A DNA stretch of 64,000 bases from Whitmania pigra (Eukaryota > Annelida > Clitellata > Hirudinida > Haemopidae), in NCBI GenBank assembly GCA_021613335.1, contig JAJTWR010000107.1, positions 1 to 64,000 of the forward strand, in the 5' to 3' direction. Below, one piece after another: positions 8,973 through 17,617 of this stretch (position 1 is its first letter; every line of letters begins with the position of its first letter). The notes under the pieces are model-generated. The model was given only the letters and a program-made list of their open reading frames with translations. It was not told the DNA's origin and did no database searches. A program made the translations under genes and the position numbers.

Positions 8973-11285
8973 ATGAACTACCAAATTAAAAGACCTTTAA
9001 ACGGAATTGAAACGGTAATTAAAACCGTTCGGCCAACCGGCGCCCAAACCAAAAAGGCAATGGGTGAAAGTGTGGTTGATATGTCTTTTACCTTGCCGGT
9101 TTATGTTGAATTTAAAATAAACGATTTTGTACGGGTTTACGGCGAAACGTACAGAATTAACCTTATGCCGTCGGTTAAGAAAGTAGCCGCCCGCAAGTAT
9201 GAATACAATATTCAATTTGAAGCGGTATTTTACGATTTGGCCAAAGTACAGCTTCAGTTTTTAAATGCGCAAAACCAGCTTTTAGAACCTGTTTTTAACC
9301 TGATGGGCAACGCCGCTACAATTGTGGGTTTGATAGTTGAAAATGCAAACAGGCATTCGGCTGGCTGGACGGTTGGCGTGGTAGATGATACCCCTTACCA
9401 AAACTTCAGCTTTAACCGCCGAAAACTGTTTACAGGCGCTTAACCGATTGGCTTCAGACTTTGAAACTGAATTTTGGATTGACAATAAAACCATTCACTT
9501 ACAAAAACGTGAACAGGCCAGCGGTTTGCGGTTTGAATATGGTAAAGGCAAAGGCTTATACAGCATTGCCCGTGAAAACAAATCAAACTCTAACCTCATA
9601 ACCAGGTTGTACGTTCGTGGCGGTTCCCGCAATTTGCGCCCTGACTACGGCGCTACAAGCTTACTTTTGCGCCAACGGCGCTACTTTTATTGAAGATGCC
9701 GAAAAGGTTGCCTTGTACGGCTTGATTGAAGCCGCGCAGATTTTTCAAAACATATTTCCCAAATATGAAGGCGCCGTTTCGGCCGTTGTTGCCGGTGATG
9801 GTAATTGGGATAAATTTTCTGATGCTTCGATTGATTTTGATGTAAACAGTTATGCGCTTGCTACGCCTGCTAAGGTTGCCTTTAATACCGGCCAGCTTGC
9901 GGGCTACGAATTTGAGTTAAGCAACTATAACCACGCTAAAAAACAATTTACCATTAAGCAAAATAATGATGAAGCTTTAAAGTTGCCTACAAACCTGATA
10001 CGCCCGGCGGTTGGCGATAAGTTCGTGTTGTTGGATATTCGTATGCCCAAAGCGCGGGAAGATGCCGCTGAAGCTAAATTATTGGCGGCTGCACAAGCTT
10101 ATTACAATAAAAACAGCGACCCGGCATTAAACTTTGCCTATTCGGTAGATTGTGACCCGATTTGGTTTGCTCAACAAAATATTAACCTGGCGCTGGGTAA
10201 TACCGTTATCATCTACGATGCTGATTTAGGTATTAACGGTGAAATAAGGATTGCCGGTTATAAGCGTGATCTGCAAACGGCTTCCAAATACGAACTTGAA
10301 ATTTCTGATCGCATTGGCGCAAGCGAAATTATAAGGCAGTACGCCCAACAGCAACGCACTTTGCAGTTAATTGAAAGTTCCGGATTGCTGGATATTAACC
10401 AAATCCGTAAAAACATCTTCTTAAATCGCCTAAGCGAAAAAGAAGGCTATTTAATGCTGGGAGCTAATAAAATAAAAGCCGGGATTGCCGATTTAGCAAC
10501 TAATGCGTTACGCGCCGATTTATCTGATTATGCTTTAGATGCTGATAAGTGGGATGGTAGACAATTTTCAGATTATTTAAAACCAAAGCCTTCGCGCCAC
10601 CGACGATGTCCGTTTTAAATCTGTTGCCTCAACAGCTTACCTAAGCGGGGCTTTGGGAGAGGGCTTTAAAATCGACAACAAAGGCAATGCAGAGTTTGAT
10701 AATTTAACCGTCCGAAAACAGTTTAACGCCTTTGAATTCATTATCAATAAAAAAAGAGCGTCTAACGGCGCTGTTGCTATTACCGATGCGGCAACCGTCG
10801 CATCGGTTGAAACCAAAGGAAGCCGGTATGAGATAACCACAGAGGAAGATTTACCCTTTCAAACCGATGATATTTTACGTTGCCAGGTGTTTTCGCCAAA
10901 TGCTATTAAAGCTTACTGGTTACAAATAGCGCCGCAAGAAAACCTAAAGGCCAAAACCTTTAGCGCTTTGATAATAGCGGGCAACGGCCAAAGTATAGCG
11001 CCGGGAGATACCTTGGTTAGAATGGGTAATGTAAATAACCTCAACAGACAAGGCTTGCTGTATCTAACCGCGTCAGACAATAACGCCCCTTATTTAGACG
11101 TGCTCGACGGGGTAACCAACCATAATTTAACCGGGAAAACAAAAGTTAGGATAGGCAAATTAGAAGGCATTACCGATGCGGATTTTGGCAACTTATCCGG
11201 CTATGGATTATACGGGCAAAACGTTTACCTGTGCAAAGGCAAGTTTAAAGGACGTTTGTTTTTGCATTTTGCGCGTGGACTTTAG
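8973..11285 (+). pseudogene. Tail hub / minor tail structural protein, broken by at least three frameshifts
   Basis: Three consecutive open pieces belong to one gene: 8973-9443, a middle piece visible from 9385 to 9693, and 9617-10618, followed by 10653-11285. The protein sense passes smoothly between frames near 9405-9415 (after '...PYQNFSF'), near 9640-9665, and near 10583-10587. At the last point an AAAA run appears where AAA would keep the frame ('FSDYL' then 'NQSLRATDDVRF' resumes). The N-terminal part is a beta-rich hub-like domain and the C-terminal part ('YLTASDNNAPYLDVLDG', 'LSGYGLYGQNVYL') is typical of Bacteroidota tail-tip/fibre proteins. An unbroken gene would encode about 770 residues. 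As it stands it cannot give a full-length product. Confidence 0.75.
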
Positions 11286-11290
11286 ACGTT

Positions 11291-12043
11291 TTGTTCGACA
11301 TTCATAAATCAGAAGTAGAAAACGTTATTGCCCAACTGAAGCCCCATACTCTGCGCTGGTACAGAAACAAAGCTATAGCCTTTCAATACGGCATACCCCT
11401 GCTGCCCGACAGCGACAAGTACGACAACACAGGAATGAGCGACGAACAGCTTGAAGAAAGCAAAATAATAAAGTACGCCGCCGTGGCCGAAGCCCAAGAC
11501 CAAAGCCGTCTGATTATCAAAATAGCCACTGAAGCAGACGAAAAACTACAACCCCTAAGCCATGCCCAAAGAAACAGTTTTGCATATTATATTTCAGAAA
11601 TAAAAGACGCCGGCGTGAAAATTTCTATCATTAATTATTTGCCCGACAGGCTATATATATCTATGGAAATTTATTACGACCCGCTGATACTGGACGGGCA
11701 GGGGAATAGCATTATCGACGGCGGCCGCCCTGTAGAAAAAGCCGTCAAGCAGTACATGAAGGAATTGCCTTTCAACGGCGAACTAATAATAGCCCATTTG
11801 GTTGACAAGCTCCAAAAAACGCCCGGCGTGAAAATACCCCACATAACTGGCGTTCAAACCTGCTGGATTGACGGAGAGACCGGCGATTACGGGGCCATTC
11901 AATCCGTTGGCGTGAAAAAAATACCTGAATCAGGATATTTTGAAGTGGCAGATTTTTCAAAACATAACCTACATTCCCTATGCTTAGAAAGGTTTTTGAT
12001 ATCGATTACAAGCGGCTGGCCATACTTCTTTTGCCAACGATGA
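11291..12043 (+). CDS. Baseplate/tail-tip-type prophage protein, C-terminus shifted
   Basis: A 250-codon frame starting with TTG at 11291. The core reads as a conserved-type Bacteroidota phage protein with 'RWYRNKAIAFQYGIPLLPDSD' near the start (abridged), 'DEKLQPLSHAQRNSFAYYI' in the middle and 'LPFNGELIIAHLVDKLQ' late. The last about 30 residues look non-coding. At 11957-11961 an AAAA run shifts the frame; with AAA the protein would end '...FSNITYIPYA' and stop at the TAG overlapping the next ATG (11980). So the real C-terminus was probably lost by a one-base insertion. Function unknown; a tail-tip or baseplate part by position. Confidence 0.55.
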   Translation: MFDIHKSEVENVIAQLKPHTLRWYRNKAIAFQYGIPLLPDSDKYDNTGMSDEQLEESKIIKYAAVAEAQDQSRLIIKIATEADEKLQPLSHAQRNSFAYYISEIKDAGVKISIINYLPDRLYISMEIYYDPLILDGQGNSIIDGGRPVEKAVKQYMKELPFNGELIIAHLVDKLQKTPGVKIPHITGVQTCWIDGETGDYGAIQSVGVKKIPESGYFEVADFSKHNLHSLCLERFLISITSGWPYFFCQR

Positions 12044-12453
12044 TGCGCGGAAAAAAAATGTCTGCATGGTTGCAAAGCGCCGTTGCTCCCATTGCCGTTA
12101 TCTATTCGGATTTCACCGCCGGCAGGTTGAACGCCCTTTACAAACTGGCACACAACAGCCAGGTGTGTTATTTGCGAAAAGCTTTGAATGACGCATTTGA
12201 CCCGTCTATACGGAGAATACGCATTGAGGAAGGCAACAGGTTCAAGCGGTTTTATATTTATACAAGGGCCGAAAAGCAAGCCCGGTATATGACAGCGTTT
12301 TTGCGACAGACAGAAGACTACGCCGATACCGCCGCCGGCGTTGACTTTCGAATTATCACCCCAAAAGGAATCGGAGAGGGCAATTATCAGATGAGGGCCT
12401 TAATAGACTTTTATAAACTTGCGTCCAAACGGTATTTAATTGAAAAAAAATGA
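11980..12453 (+). CDS. Prophage structural-region protein
   Basis: A 157-residue protein with an Arg/Lys-rich C-terminus and mixed helices ('LNALYKLAHNSQVCYLRKAL', 'YTRAEKQARYMTAFLRQ'). No membrane segment after the start. Its ATG overlaps the expected stop of the upstream gene once the 11957 indel is discounted, and its own stop (TGA, 12451-12453) overlaps the next ATG at 12450 (ATGA). These overlaps support it as a real member of the tail operon. I do not recognise the family. Confidence 0.55.
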   Translation: MLRKVFDIDYKRLAILLLPTMMRGKKMSAWLQSAVAPIAVIYSDFTAGRLNALYKLAHNSQVCYLRKALNDAFDPSIRRIRIEEGNRFKRFYIYTRAEKQARYMTAFLRQTEDYADTAAGVDFRIITPKGIGEGNYQMRALIDFYKLASKRYLIEKK

Positions 12454-13274
12454 ATAAAATAAACTTTCAACAGGCGGGCGGTTTTCCGCTGGAAACCGAA
12501 ACCCTTGATTTCATGCAAAGCGCCTGTGCGGCATTGCAGGCATTTGCCGCCCTGGCAGGCGATAATTACATCCTATCAGGGTGCCAGCCGCAGGGGGCTT
12601 ATTTCCGCGACGGTTTTGTAGTGATTAACGGGGAATTATTGCCCTTTCGGGGAGGGCTAACCCAAAGCGATATTGTTGTTAGAGAAGAAAGGCAGTCTCG
12701 CCCTTTTGAAAACGGGCAACTAAAAGACGTCTTTTTCACCCGGTACGCCACTTTTGGAACCGGCGACGGAGCGATTCCCTTGAACAGCATGAAACGATTG
12801 AAAACCCTTGACGAATTCAGAAACCTGCCCACCAGTGCAGGTTCGGAAATAGACATAGACGAGACTGACAGGCTGGCCACGTCCAGGGCGGTGAAGCTGC
12901 TCAACGACAAAATCAACGCACTGATCCCACAGGGGCTTATTGTGATTTGGAGCGGCAGAATTAACAAAATCCCCGCAGGATGGGCTTTGTGTAACGGAGA
13001 AAATAACACCCCTGATTTAACGAACCGCTTTGTGCTCGGAGCAGGCTGGCATTACAGCGTTGGAAATACAGGAGGGGAGAAAGAACACACGCTAACCGTC
13101 GATGAAATGCCCCGTCATACCCATACCCAACGATGGACATCAGGGCCAGGCGGCGCAGGAGGATCCGGCGGACATCTAATTGACGGGCGCGAGGATACAG
13201 GGACTGCAGGAGCTAACCAACCCCACAACAACATGCCGCCATACTATGCGCTGGCTTACATTATGAAAATATAA
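12450..13274 (+). CDS. Phage tail fibre protein with tail-collar domain
   Basis: A 274-residue protein. Residues about 170-274 form a tail-collar domain: 'GWALCNGENNTPDLTNRFV' followed by 'GEKEHTLTVDEMPRHTHTQ' and 'NNMPPYYALAYIMKI'. The His-rich 'HTHTQ' turn and the Gly-rich loop are typical of receptor-binding fibre tips. The first 150 residues are a less conserved attachment part. The gene overlaps the upstream stop by four bases. It would act at the tip of the virion in adsorption. Confidence 0.85.
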   Translation: MNKINFQQAGGFPLETETLDFMQSACAALQAFAALAGDNYILSGCQPQGAYFRDGFVVINGELLPFRGGLTQSDIVVREERQSRPFENGQLKDVFFTRYATFGTGDGAIPLNSMKRLKTLDEFRNLPTSAGSEIDIDETDRLATSRAVKLLNDKINALIPQGLIVIWSGRINKIPAGWALCNGENNTPDLTNRFVLGAGWHYSVGNTGGEKEHTLTVDEMPRHTHTQRWTSGPGGAGGSGGHLIDGREDTGTAGANQPHNNMPPYYALAYIMKI

Positions 13275-13277
13275 ACT

Positions 13278-14150
13278 ATGGCAAATTTAAATACAATTAA
13301 AAACTGGTTTAAAACGGGTTTTAAACCAACCCAGCAACAATTTTGGGACACTTGGGACAGCTTTTGGCACAAGGACGAAAAAATACCTTTAGGAGCTTTT
13401 GAAAATATAGAAGAACGTTTTAACCAAAAAGCAGACGACCAGCTGTTAAGGGCTCATCTCAAAGACCTGCAAGCGCATGGCTTGCAAAACAAGGTGGACA
13501 AAGAAGCGGGAAAAGGCCTATCATCGAATGACTTTACTAACCAGGAAAAAGCAAAACTAAAAGAACTCCAAAATACGCCTAAAGACAATACCGTTGGCGA
13601 GCAAATTAACGCTAAAGTAGCATTGTTAACCCTCTCGGGAGTAAATAACTATTCAGGCGATTTAAACCCCCCGTTGAACGCCTATAACGAATTGCAGTTG
13701 CTTGTTGTTAGGTTTATTAACGCTAACACGGAGGTAAACCCAACATTGAATATTAACGCAAAAGGAGCTTTGAACCTGGTTAAAGGGGCAGGAGCGCAAT
13801 TAGCCGTTAAAGACATCGCAGACAACAGCCTGCACCTAATTGTATTAAGGCCAAGCGAAAACAAAGCATGTATTCTAACCATTGCAGAGAAATTACCCCC
13901 TTCCGGCACAGGCAACGAAACCGGAAAAACCTTTTTAGACCTCTATTTGCCAGACATAGACGATAGCGAAGGCGTAAAAAACGTCATACAACTCAACGAA
14001 GCCTATCCTAACGCATTAATCAAACAAAGAGCATTAGGGGTAAACTTCGAATACATCAAAACAAGAAATAACAAATGGAAATACATCCCTTTAACCTCTA
14101 CAAACCTATTTACCCCTATCCCTCCCACCAAAAATGCCAATGATATATAA
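13278..14150 (+). CDS. Prophage tail fibre-type protein
   Basis: A 290-residue protein beginning 'MANLNTIKNWFKTGFKPTQ' with several Trp residues ('FWDTWDSFWHKDEKIP'), a start seen on many Bacteroidota phage fibre proteins. The middle holds helices and a hydrophobic beta segment (about 115-205); the C-terminus ends in a Thr/Pro-rich stretch. It lies three bases after the collar-domain fibre. It could be a fibre shaft or chaperone-like partner for the fibre. Function inferred from context and N-terminal similarity. Confidence 0.6.
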   Translation: MANLNTIKNWFKTGFKPTQQQFWDTWDSFWHKDEKIPLGAFENIEERFNQKADDQLLRAHLKDLQAHGLQNKVDKEAGKGLSSNDFTNQEKAKLKELQNTPKDNTVGEQINAKVALLTLSGVNNYSGDLNPPLNAYNELQLLVVRFINANTEVNPTLNINAKGALNLVKGAGAQLAVKDIADNSLHLIVLRPSENKACILTIAEKLPPSGTGNETGKTFLDLYLPDIDDSEGVKNVIQLNEAYPNALIKQRALGVNFEYIKTRNNKWKYIPLTSTNLFTPIPPTKNANDI

Positions 14151-14177
14151 ACCTAAAAAAACAGGATAACAAATGAG

Positions 14178-14984
14178 ATGAAAATTCAATTGAAAACCCC
14201 TATTAGCTATTACGGAGGCAAGCAAAAGATGTTAAAGCACATCATCCCTTTAGTTCCGCAACACAACCTGTACACTGAAGTATTTGCAGGAGGAGCAGCC
14301 TTGTTTTTTTGCTAAAGAAAGAAGCAATGTAGAGGTTATTAACGATTTGAACGGCGAATTGATAAACTTCTATCAAATAATAGTAAGCCGGTTTGACGAA
14401 CTGAAAAAACTGATTGAAAAAACGCTACACAGCAGAGAGCAACACAACCACGCGTGTTATATCTACAATAATCCTAATTATTTCACTCCGGTAGAGCGGG
14501 CGGGGCCGTGCTTGTTTTAAGCAAAACGAGTTTTTCATGTGTTTTGTCTTCAGGTTTTGGCTTCAGCAAAAAGGAATGTACAATCTCGAAAAAATTACGC
14601 AACGCTAAAGATGCTTTTGGCTTTTCTCTAAAAAAACGGTTGGAATTGGCTACCATTGAAAACGACGACGCTTTTAAGGTTTTAAAACGATTCGATACCC
14701 CTGATGCTTTTCATTTTCTTGACCCCCCTTATATAGGAGCCGTCACGGGGCATTATAGCGGTATGTTCAACCAACAAAACCTAATTGACCTGCTTGATTT
14801 ATGCGTTAATTTAAAAGGCAAATTCATGATGACTATGTACCCAAATGACTATATCAAATCTTATACAGAAGGCAATAATTGGGTAATACGCCCGATAGAA
14901 AAGACAATAACGGCAGGCGGGTTGACAAACAGGCGCAAGCAAGTAGAATGGTTGATTATGAACTACCGGTTAAACGGTAATTAA
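14178..14984 (+). pseudogene. DNA adenine methylase (Dam/D12 class), split by frameshifts
   Basis: Protein sense starts at ATG 14178 with 'TPISYYGGKQKM' (D12-class AdoMet motif), continues 'YTEVFAGGAALFF' and later holds the catalytic 'FLDPPYIG' (DPPY) and 'GGLTNRRKQVEWLIMNY'. It is spread over three frames: one shift at the T run 14306-14312, where one T too many breaks 'ALFF/AKERS', and a second at about 14498-14515. An intact copy would have about 268 residues and N6-methylate adenine, usually to protect phage DNA. As read it is inactive, unless the T-run shift is reversible. Confidence 0.85.
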
Positions 14985-15166
14985 AACGCATTTAAACGAT
15001 ATTTAAATTTGTATAGTCAAGTATAGCGACTATAGTTTTTTAACCAATTTTTAATGTTTTTGTAGTTTGTATATTGCATATTAAAAATATTTTCCATTTA
15101 TTTGTCAATCAGTGAAGAAGGGGTTACCGTTCACAATCATCTTGGTTGTGATTTGCTTTCATTATT
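14985..15166. other. Intergenic spacer between prophage and minus-strand element
   Basis: No coding frame. It holds the first palindromic repeat site (15012-15034), a T-rich stretch and a small hairpin TCACAA...TTGTGA at 15131-15151. Nothing else is recognised. Confidence 0.5.
15008..15055 (+). repeat. Direct repeat copy A with 23-bp palindromic core
   Basis: Core 15012-15034: arm TATAGTCAA, centre GTATA, arm GCGACTATA; 7 of 9 arm positions are inverted-complementary. It is followed by a TTTAACCAATTTTT tract. The same layout recurs at 15203-15257. Size and symmetry resemble a tyrosine-recombinase core or Xer/dif-like attachment site, but no recombinase gene is in the window and it does not show the canonical XerD arm. 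Confidence 0.6.
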
Positions 15167-15205
15167 AAAAAGCTCAAGAATATGTATTTTTCTTGGGCTT
15201 TTTTT
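15167..15205 (+). terminator. Hairpin with T tract (rho-independent terminator, both strands)
   Basis: Stem AAAAAGCTCAAGAA (15167-15180) pairs with TTCTTGGGCTTTTT (15190-15203) with one mismatch and a loop of nine bases; T and A runs on each side allow function on both strands. It lies between the + strand prophage and the - strand element. Confidence 0.65.
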
Positions 15206-15257
15206 GTATAGTCACGTATAGTGACTATATTATTTTTAACCAATTTTTTTGTTTTTT
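15203..15257 (+). repeat. Direct repeat copy B with perfect 23-bp palindromic core
   Basis: Core 15207-15229: arm TATAGTCAC, centre GTATA, arm GTGACTATA; all nine arm positions pair. A TTTTTAACCAATTTTT tract follows as in copy A, 195 bases away. It lies just downstream of the last gene of the minus-strand element, where an attachment site would be expected. Confidence 0.65.
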
Positions 15258-15261
15258 TGTG

Positions 15262-15372
15262 TTAAAAAATGGAAATTTCATTTTGTCGTTTATATATCGC
15301 AAAAAAATACATTTTTGTGCTTTCTATATAACTACATACGGCCTCTACGCCGCGATAATTTACCGCCGCCAT
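15262..15372 (-). CDS. Small protein, last gene of the compact minus-strand element
   Basis: A 36-codon frame with ATG at 15372 and TAA at 15264-15262, ten bases after the stop of the upstream 142-aa gene. The C-terminus reads 'FFAIYKRQNEISIF'. The reality of the coding frame is supported by a 27-bp match with two mismatches at 30331-30358 (+), where the same peptide 'KRQNEISIF' is read and the in-frame differences are synonymous (CGA/CGG, AAT/AAC). Function unknown. Confidence 0.5.
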   Translation of the reverse strand: MAAVNYRGVEAVCSYIESTKMYFFAIYKRQNEISIF

Positions 15373-15382
15373 TATTTTATTT

Positions 15383-15811
15383 TTATTGATAATGAACCAG
15401 CAAAACAAAGGCCTGTGCGGCCAATACGCTGGTGTCGATAGGTTTGTTAAGCTGGATACGGCTTTTTTCCCAATCGGCTTTCACCCCGTTAAACTGGGTT
15501 ATGCCAGCTACCCAAACATCGCCCCCCACGCCTTCGGCGCGCGAACGCTTGAGGTTTACCATCGGGATTTGCACGTCTTCCCGCCCGTTTACGTTTAAGA
15601 TTAGGGTTGCATTCTTAAAAAGAAATTTTCCCACCGTTACCGCCGCAGGGTTGTCGGGCTTGGGCGGAAAACTTAAGGTGTCGTCCGTGTAGGCTTCAAT
15701 AGCCATGATCAACTTGCCTTTGATATTATTATTCAGCTTAAAAGGTATCTGCGACAGGTTTGCGTCCATAGGGACTAATACGGTTATAAGCTCGGATTTT
15801 AATTGTATCAT
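15383..15811 (-). CDS. Beta-rich putative virion structural protein (142 aa)
   Basis: A 142-residue protein, start ATG at 15811, made almost entirely of predicted beta strands and loops: 'ELITVLVPMDANLSQIPFK', 'KLIMAIEAYTDDTLSF', 'NATLILNVNGREDVQIPMV', and a hydrophobic end 'AQAFVLLVHYQ'. No signal peptide, no membrane helix. Size and strand pattern are compatible with a single jelly-roll capsid protein. It lies 15 bases after a second beta-rich gene. G/C content is clearly higher than in host genes. The capsid role is inference; no family motif was recognised. Confidence 0.5.
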   Translation of the reverse strand: MIQLKSELITVLVPMDANLSQIPFKLNNNIKGKLIMAIEAYTDDTLSFPPKPDNPAAVTVGKFLFKNATLILNVNGREDVQIPMVNLKRSRAEGVGGDVWVAGITQFNGVKADWEKSRIQLNKPIDTSVLAAQAFVLLVHYQ

Positions 15812-15826
15812 TTTTTTGTTTTTTAT

Positions 15827-16458
15827 TTAGGCCCTGTAAGGGGCGGCGTTTTTCGCTAAATATCCTTTTAGGCGCATGATTACCCTGGTGTATTTGTCAG
15901 GCTGCAACAGGGCTATAGCTTTTAACAATCCGATTTGAATGGCGTTAGTCCTGTTGCCTTGAAAGATTAAGTTAGGCAATATGGCAACCCAGCCGTTACG
16001 CTGCCAATCCATGCCGTCAAAGGCAGGGTTTGCTACCGGCCCTGCGGTCTCCTGGGTGCGGGGGATAAACAGATGCCCGGTTAGATCGTACTTATCGAAA
16101 ATTACGTTATTGTCCACGGTAACTTTCATGACCCCTTTGTACAAGCCAAACAGCTCTTGGGCAGCTCCGGCGGCTGAAAATATCGCCGGATTGGGATAAG
16201 TCGCCTGGCGGTAAGTCACATCCTCCGGGCCTGTTGTTGCCGCGAGCGACAATTGTATGGCCGTCACTAAAAATACGTCGTTCTGGTTTAGGCGCCTTTC
16301 GGTTTTATTCTTTGAGGGGCCTTGTTCCTCGGCGATTGGAAATAACAACACCGAGTCGGTAGCGGTTATAGTGGACTCGAGTTGTAAAACATATTGGGTA
16401 ACTACCGCGTTGCCAACCTGCCCCTTAGCAGGTTGTATGCTTTCTTTGTGGTATACAT
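15827..16458 (-). pseudogene. Beta-rich putative capsid-type protein with a shifted 5' end (about 210 aa)
   Basis: The main frame runs from 16459 down to a stop at 15827 and reads 'NAVVTQYVLQLESTITATDS' then 'VLLFPIAEEQG', 'NQNDVFLVTAIQLSLAATTG', 'MKVTVDNNVIFDKYDLTGH' and ends 'KGYLAKNAAPYRA'. Strand-rich with 'VLLFPI' and 'LFIPRTQET' segments like viral jelly-roll proteins. The only ATG at the right place (16458) is one frame off and reaches a TAG after 17 codons, so an indel lies between about 16430 and 16456. The alternative is a GTG start at 16351 giving 174 residues. Confidence 0.5.
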
Positions 16459-16492
16459 TTTATAAAAATTTAAAATCTTTTAATTGTTCCGG

Positions 16493-16757
16493 TTAATTCT
16501 GGTCATCTTCGTCCATGCCGTTAATGGAAGGCAGGTATTCCGAGCCGAGGCCTTCCTCTTGAAAAGTTCCCTCGCCCTGGATGGTATCCTCTAACCCTGA
16601 AAGGCTTTGCATGTCTACATAAACGTCCGGGCCTTCGCCTATGCCGGCTCCGTTTCTGTACAATCCTAAATCGGCCCGCCAGTTGAAGGGCAGAAAACGC
16701 AATCATGCCCTCTCCCACGGCCTTAATCATGGGGCTTCGAGATAATTTAGGCAGCAA
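16493..16757 (-). pseudogene. Small acidic-tailed element protein split by a frameshift
   Basis: An upstream frame starting TTG 16757 reads 'LPKLSRSPMIKAVGEGMI' and then loses sense; the adjacent frame, open from about 16702, reads 'RFLPFNWRADLGLYRNGAG' and continues to an acidic end 'INGMDEDDQN' at 16493. Together they make one protein of about 87 residues with a shift near 16702. The start overlaps the 3' end of the upstream gene by 11 bases, as elsewhere in this packed cluster. Function unknown. Confidence 0.5.
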
Positions 16758-16959
16758 GAAGATTGCCGCCCCGCCTTTGCGGCGGCTTTAAATTTTTTGT
16801 CTGTGATCTTAACTTTTCTAAAAGTTTGTCTACCAAAGGAGAGGCAACGCTGCCGGCGGCAAGGCCAAGCAACCTGCTTTGCTCGTTGCCAACCCCGCCC
16901 ACGCGCGCGCGCGGGTGGTATCGAACGCCAATTTTTTTATTTTTTTTCCTGTGTGCCAT
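16747..16959 (-). CDS. Small basic protein
   Basis: A 70-residue protein with an Arg/Lys-rich N-terminus ('MAHRKKNKKIGVRYHPRARV'), a short hydrophobic helix ('LLGLAAGSVASPLVDKLLEK') and a basic Gly-rich end. The charge pattern suggests nucleic-acid or virion-core binding. It follows the Lys-rich 66-aa gene by six bases and overlaps the next gene. No known family recognised. Confidence 0.5.
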   Translation of the reverse strand: MAHRKKNKKIGVRYHPRARVGGVGNEQSRLLGLAAGSVASPLVDKLLEKLRSQTKNLKPPQRRGGNLLAA

Positions 16960-16965
16960 TATTTT

Positions 16966-17166
16966 TTATTTAAGTTTTTTTATTTTTTTCCATGCGGCCA
17001 TGGCTTTTTTTGTAGCCTCGGCTTTCTGTTTTTTTACGCTCTTTAAGGCTTTTTCCATTTTGTCGAGCCTGTCGGTAAACCGCCCTGTTTTCGCCTTGAT
17101 GAAAGCCCTGTACTTTGCCAGTCCGTTAGCGGCGGATTTTTTTACGGATTTCTTTTTTGTTGTCAT
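16966..17166 (-). CDS. Very Lys-rich small helical protein, probable DNA-binding/condensing
   Basis: A 66-residue protein with about one third Lys ('MTTKKKSVKKSAANGLAKY', 'ALKSVKKQKAEATKKAMAA', ending 'KKIKKLK'). It would form one long amphipathic helix. Such proteins occur as genome-condensing core proteins in small viruses and as histone-like factors in bacteria. The gene starts one base after the preceding stop. Function inferred from composition. Confidence 0.5.
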   Translation of the reverse strand: MTTKKKSVKKSAANGLAKYRAFIKAKTGRFTDRLDKMEKALKSVKKQKAEATKKAMAAWKKIKKLK

Positions 17167-17167
17167 T

Positions 17168-17617
17168 TTACTTTTTTTTACTCGCCAGCGCCAGCGCCGC
17201 CAGCGCCGCCACGCCGATTAATATCATGTTGCTGTCTGCTTTTACCGCCGGCGCTGGCGTGCCGTCGGCATTATCGTCCGGTTGGTTAGCGCTTGTAGCG
17301 CTGTTGTCTAACTGTTGGCTTTGGTTTTCTAAGCGTTCAACCGAGTCGTTTATATCTTTGGGGTCTGGCCGGGGGTTTTTTGCCAGTTCCCCGGTCGCTT
17401 CCTGGGCCGTTTGTTTTTCTTCGGCCGCTTGTTTAGCGCCAAGAATTTCCTTTAAAAGCGAAAACACGGCAATCATGATGGGGGCGGCCGCGGCCAATGT
17501 TGCCGCTAGCGGAGCGGCCGCCGCCCCAAGGCCCTGATCTAAGTATCCTATCATGCCCGAGATTTGCGCAGGGGTGAACTTTTGCCCTTTGCCGCTGCCG
17601 CGGGCAATGTTCTTCAA
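17168..17617 (-). CDS. Element protein with two hydrophobic helices and a C-terminal membrane anchor
   Basis: A 149-residue protein starting TTG 17617 and overlapping the transglutaminase-like stop by four bases. Hydrophobic helices at about 29-62 (Ala-rich 'LAATLAAAAPIMIAVFSLL') and 129-145 ('NMILIGVAALAALALASKKK'), separated by an acidic Gln/Asn/Pro-rich linker. The short C-terminal anchor followed by KKK is a layout seen in membrane proteins of small internal-membrane viruses and in pilin-like proteins. Family not recognised. Confidence 0.55.
   Translation of the reverse strand: MKNIARGSGKGQKFTPAQISGMIGYLDQGLGAAAAPLAATLAAAAPIMIAVFSLLKEILGAKQAAEEKQTAQEATGELAKNPRPDPKDINDSVERLENQSQQLDNSATSANQPDDNADGTPAPAVKADSNMILIGVAALAALALASKKK

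Noticed and set aside
15012..15229. Calling the palindromic pair a bona fide chromosomal dif site
   Set aside because: The arms lack the usual XerD-side sequence and two copies lie within 220 bp, so only 'dif-like or recombinase-like' is justified.
15193..16496. Plus-strand open frames opposite the putative capsid-type genes
   Set aside because: Their translations are rich in Cys, Trp and Arg without order, and they are antisense to a packed minus-strand operon with overlapping starts and stops.
16763..17537. Plus-strand hydrophobic frames (152 and 126 codons) that look like membrane proteins
   Set aside because: They are antisense to Lys- and Ala-rich minus-strand genes; Lys codons read backwards give Phe/Leu runs, which explains the hydrophobicity.
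17168..17617. Pilin or LPxTG-type surface protein
   Set aside because: There is no signal peptide, type IV pilin start or sorting motif; only a C-terminal hydrophobic helix with KKK is present.
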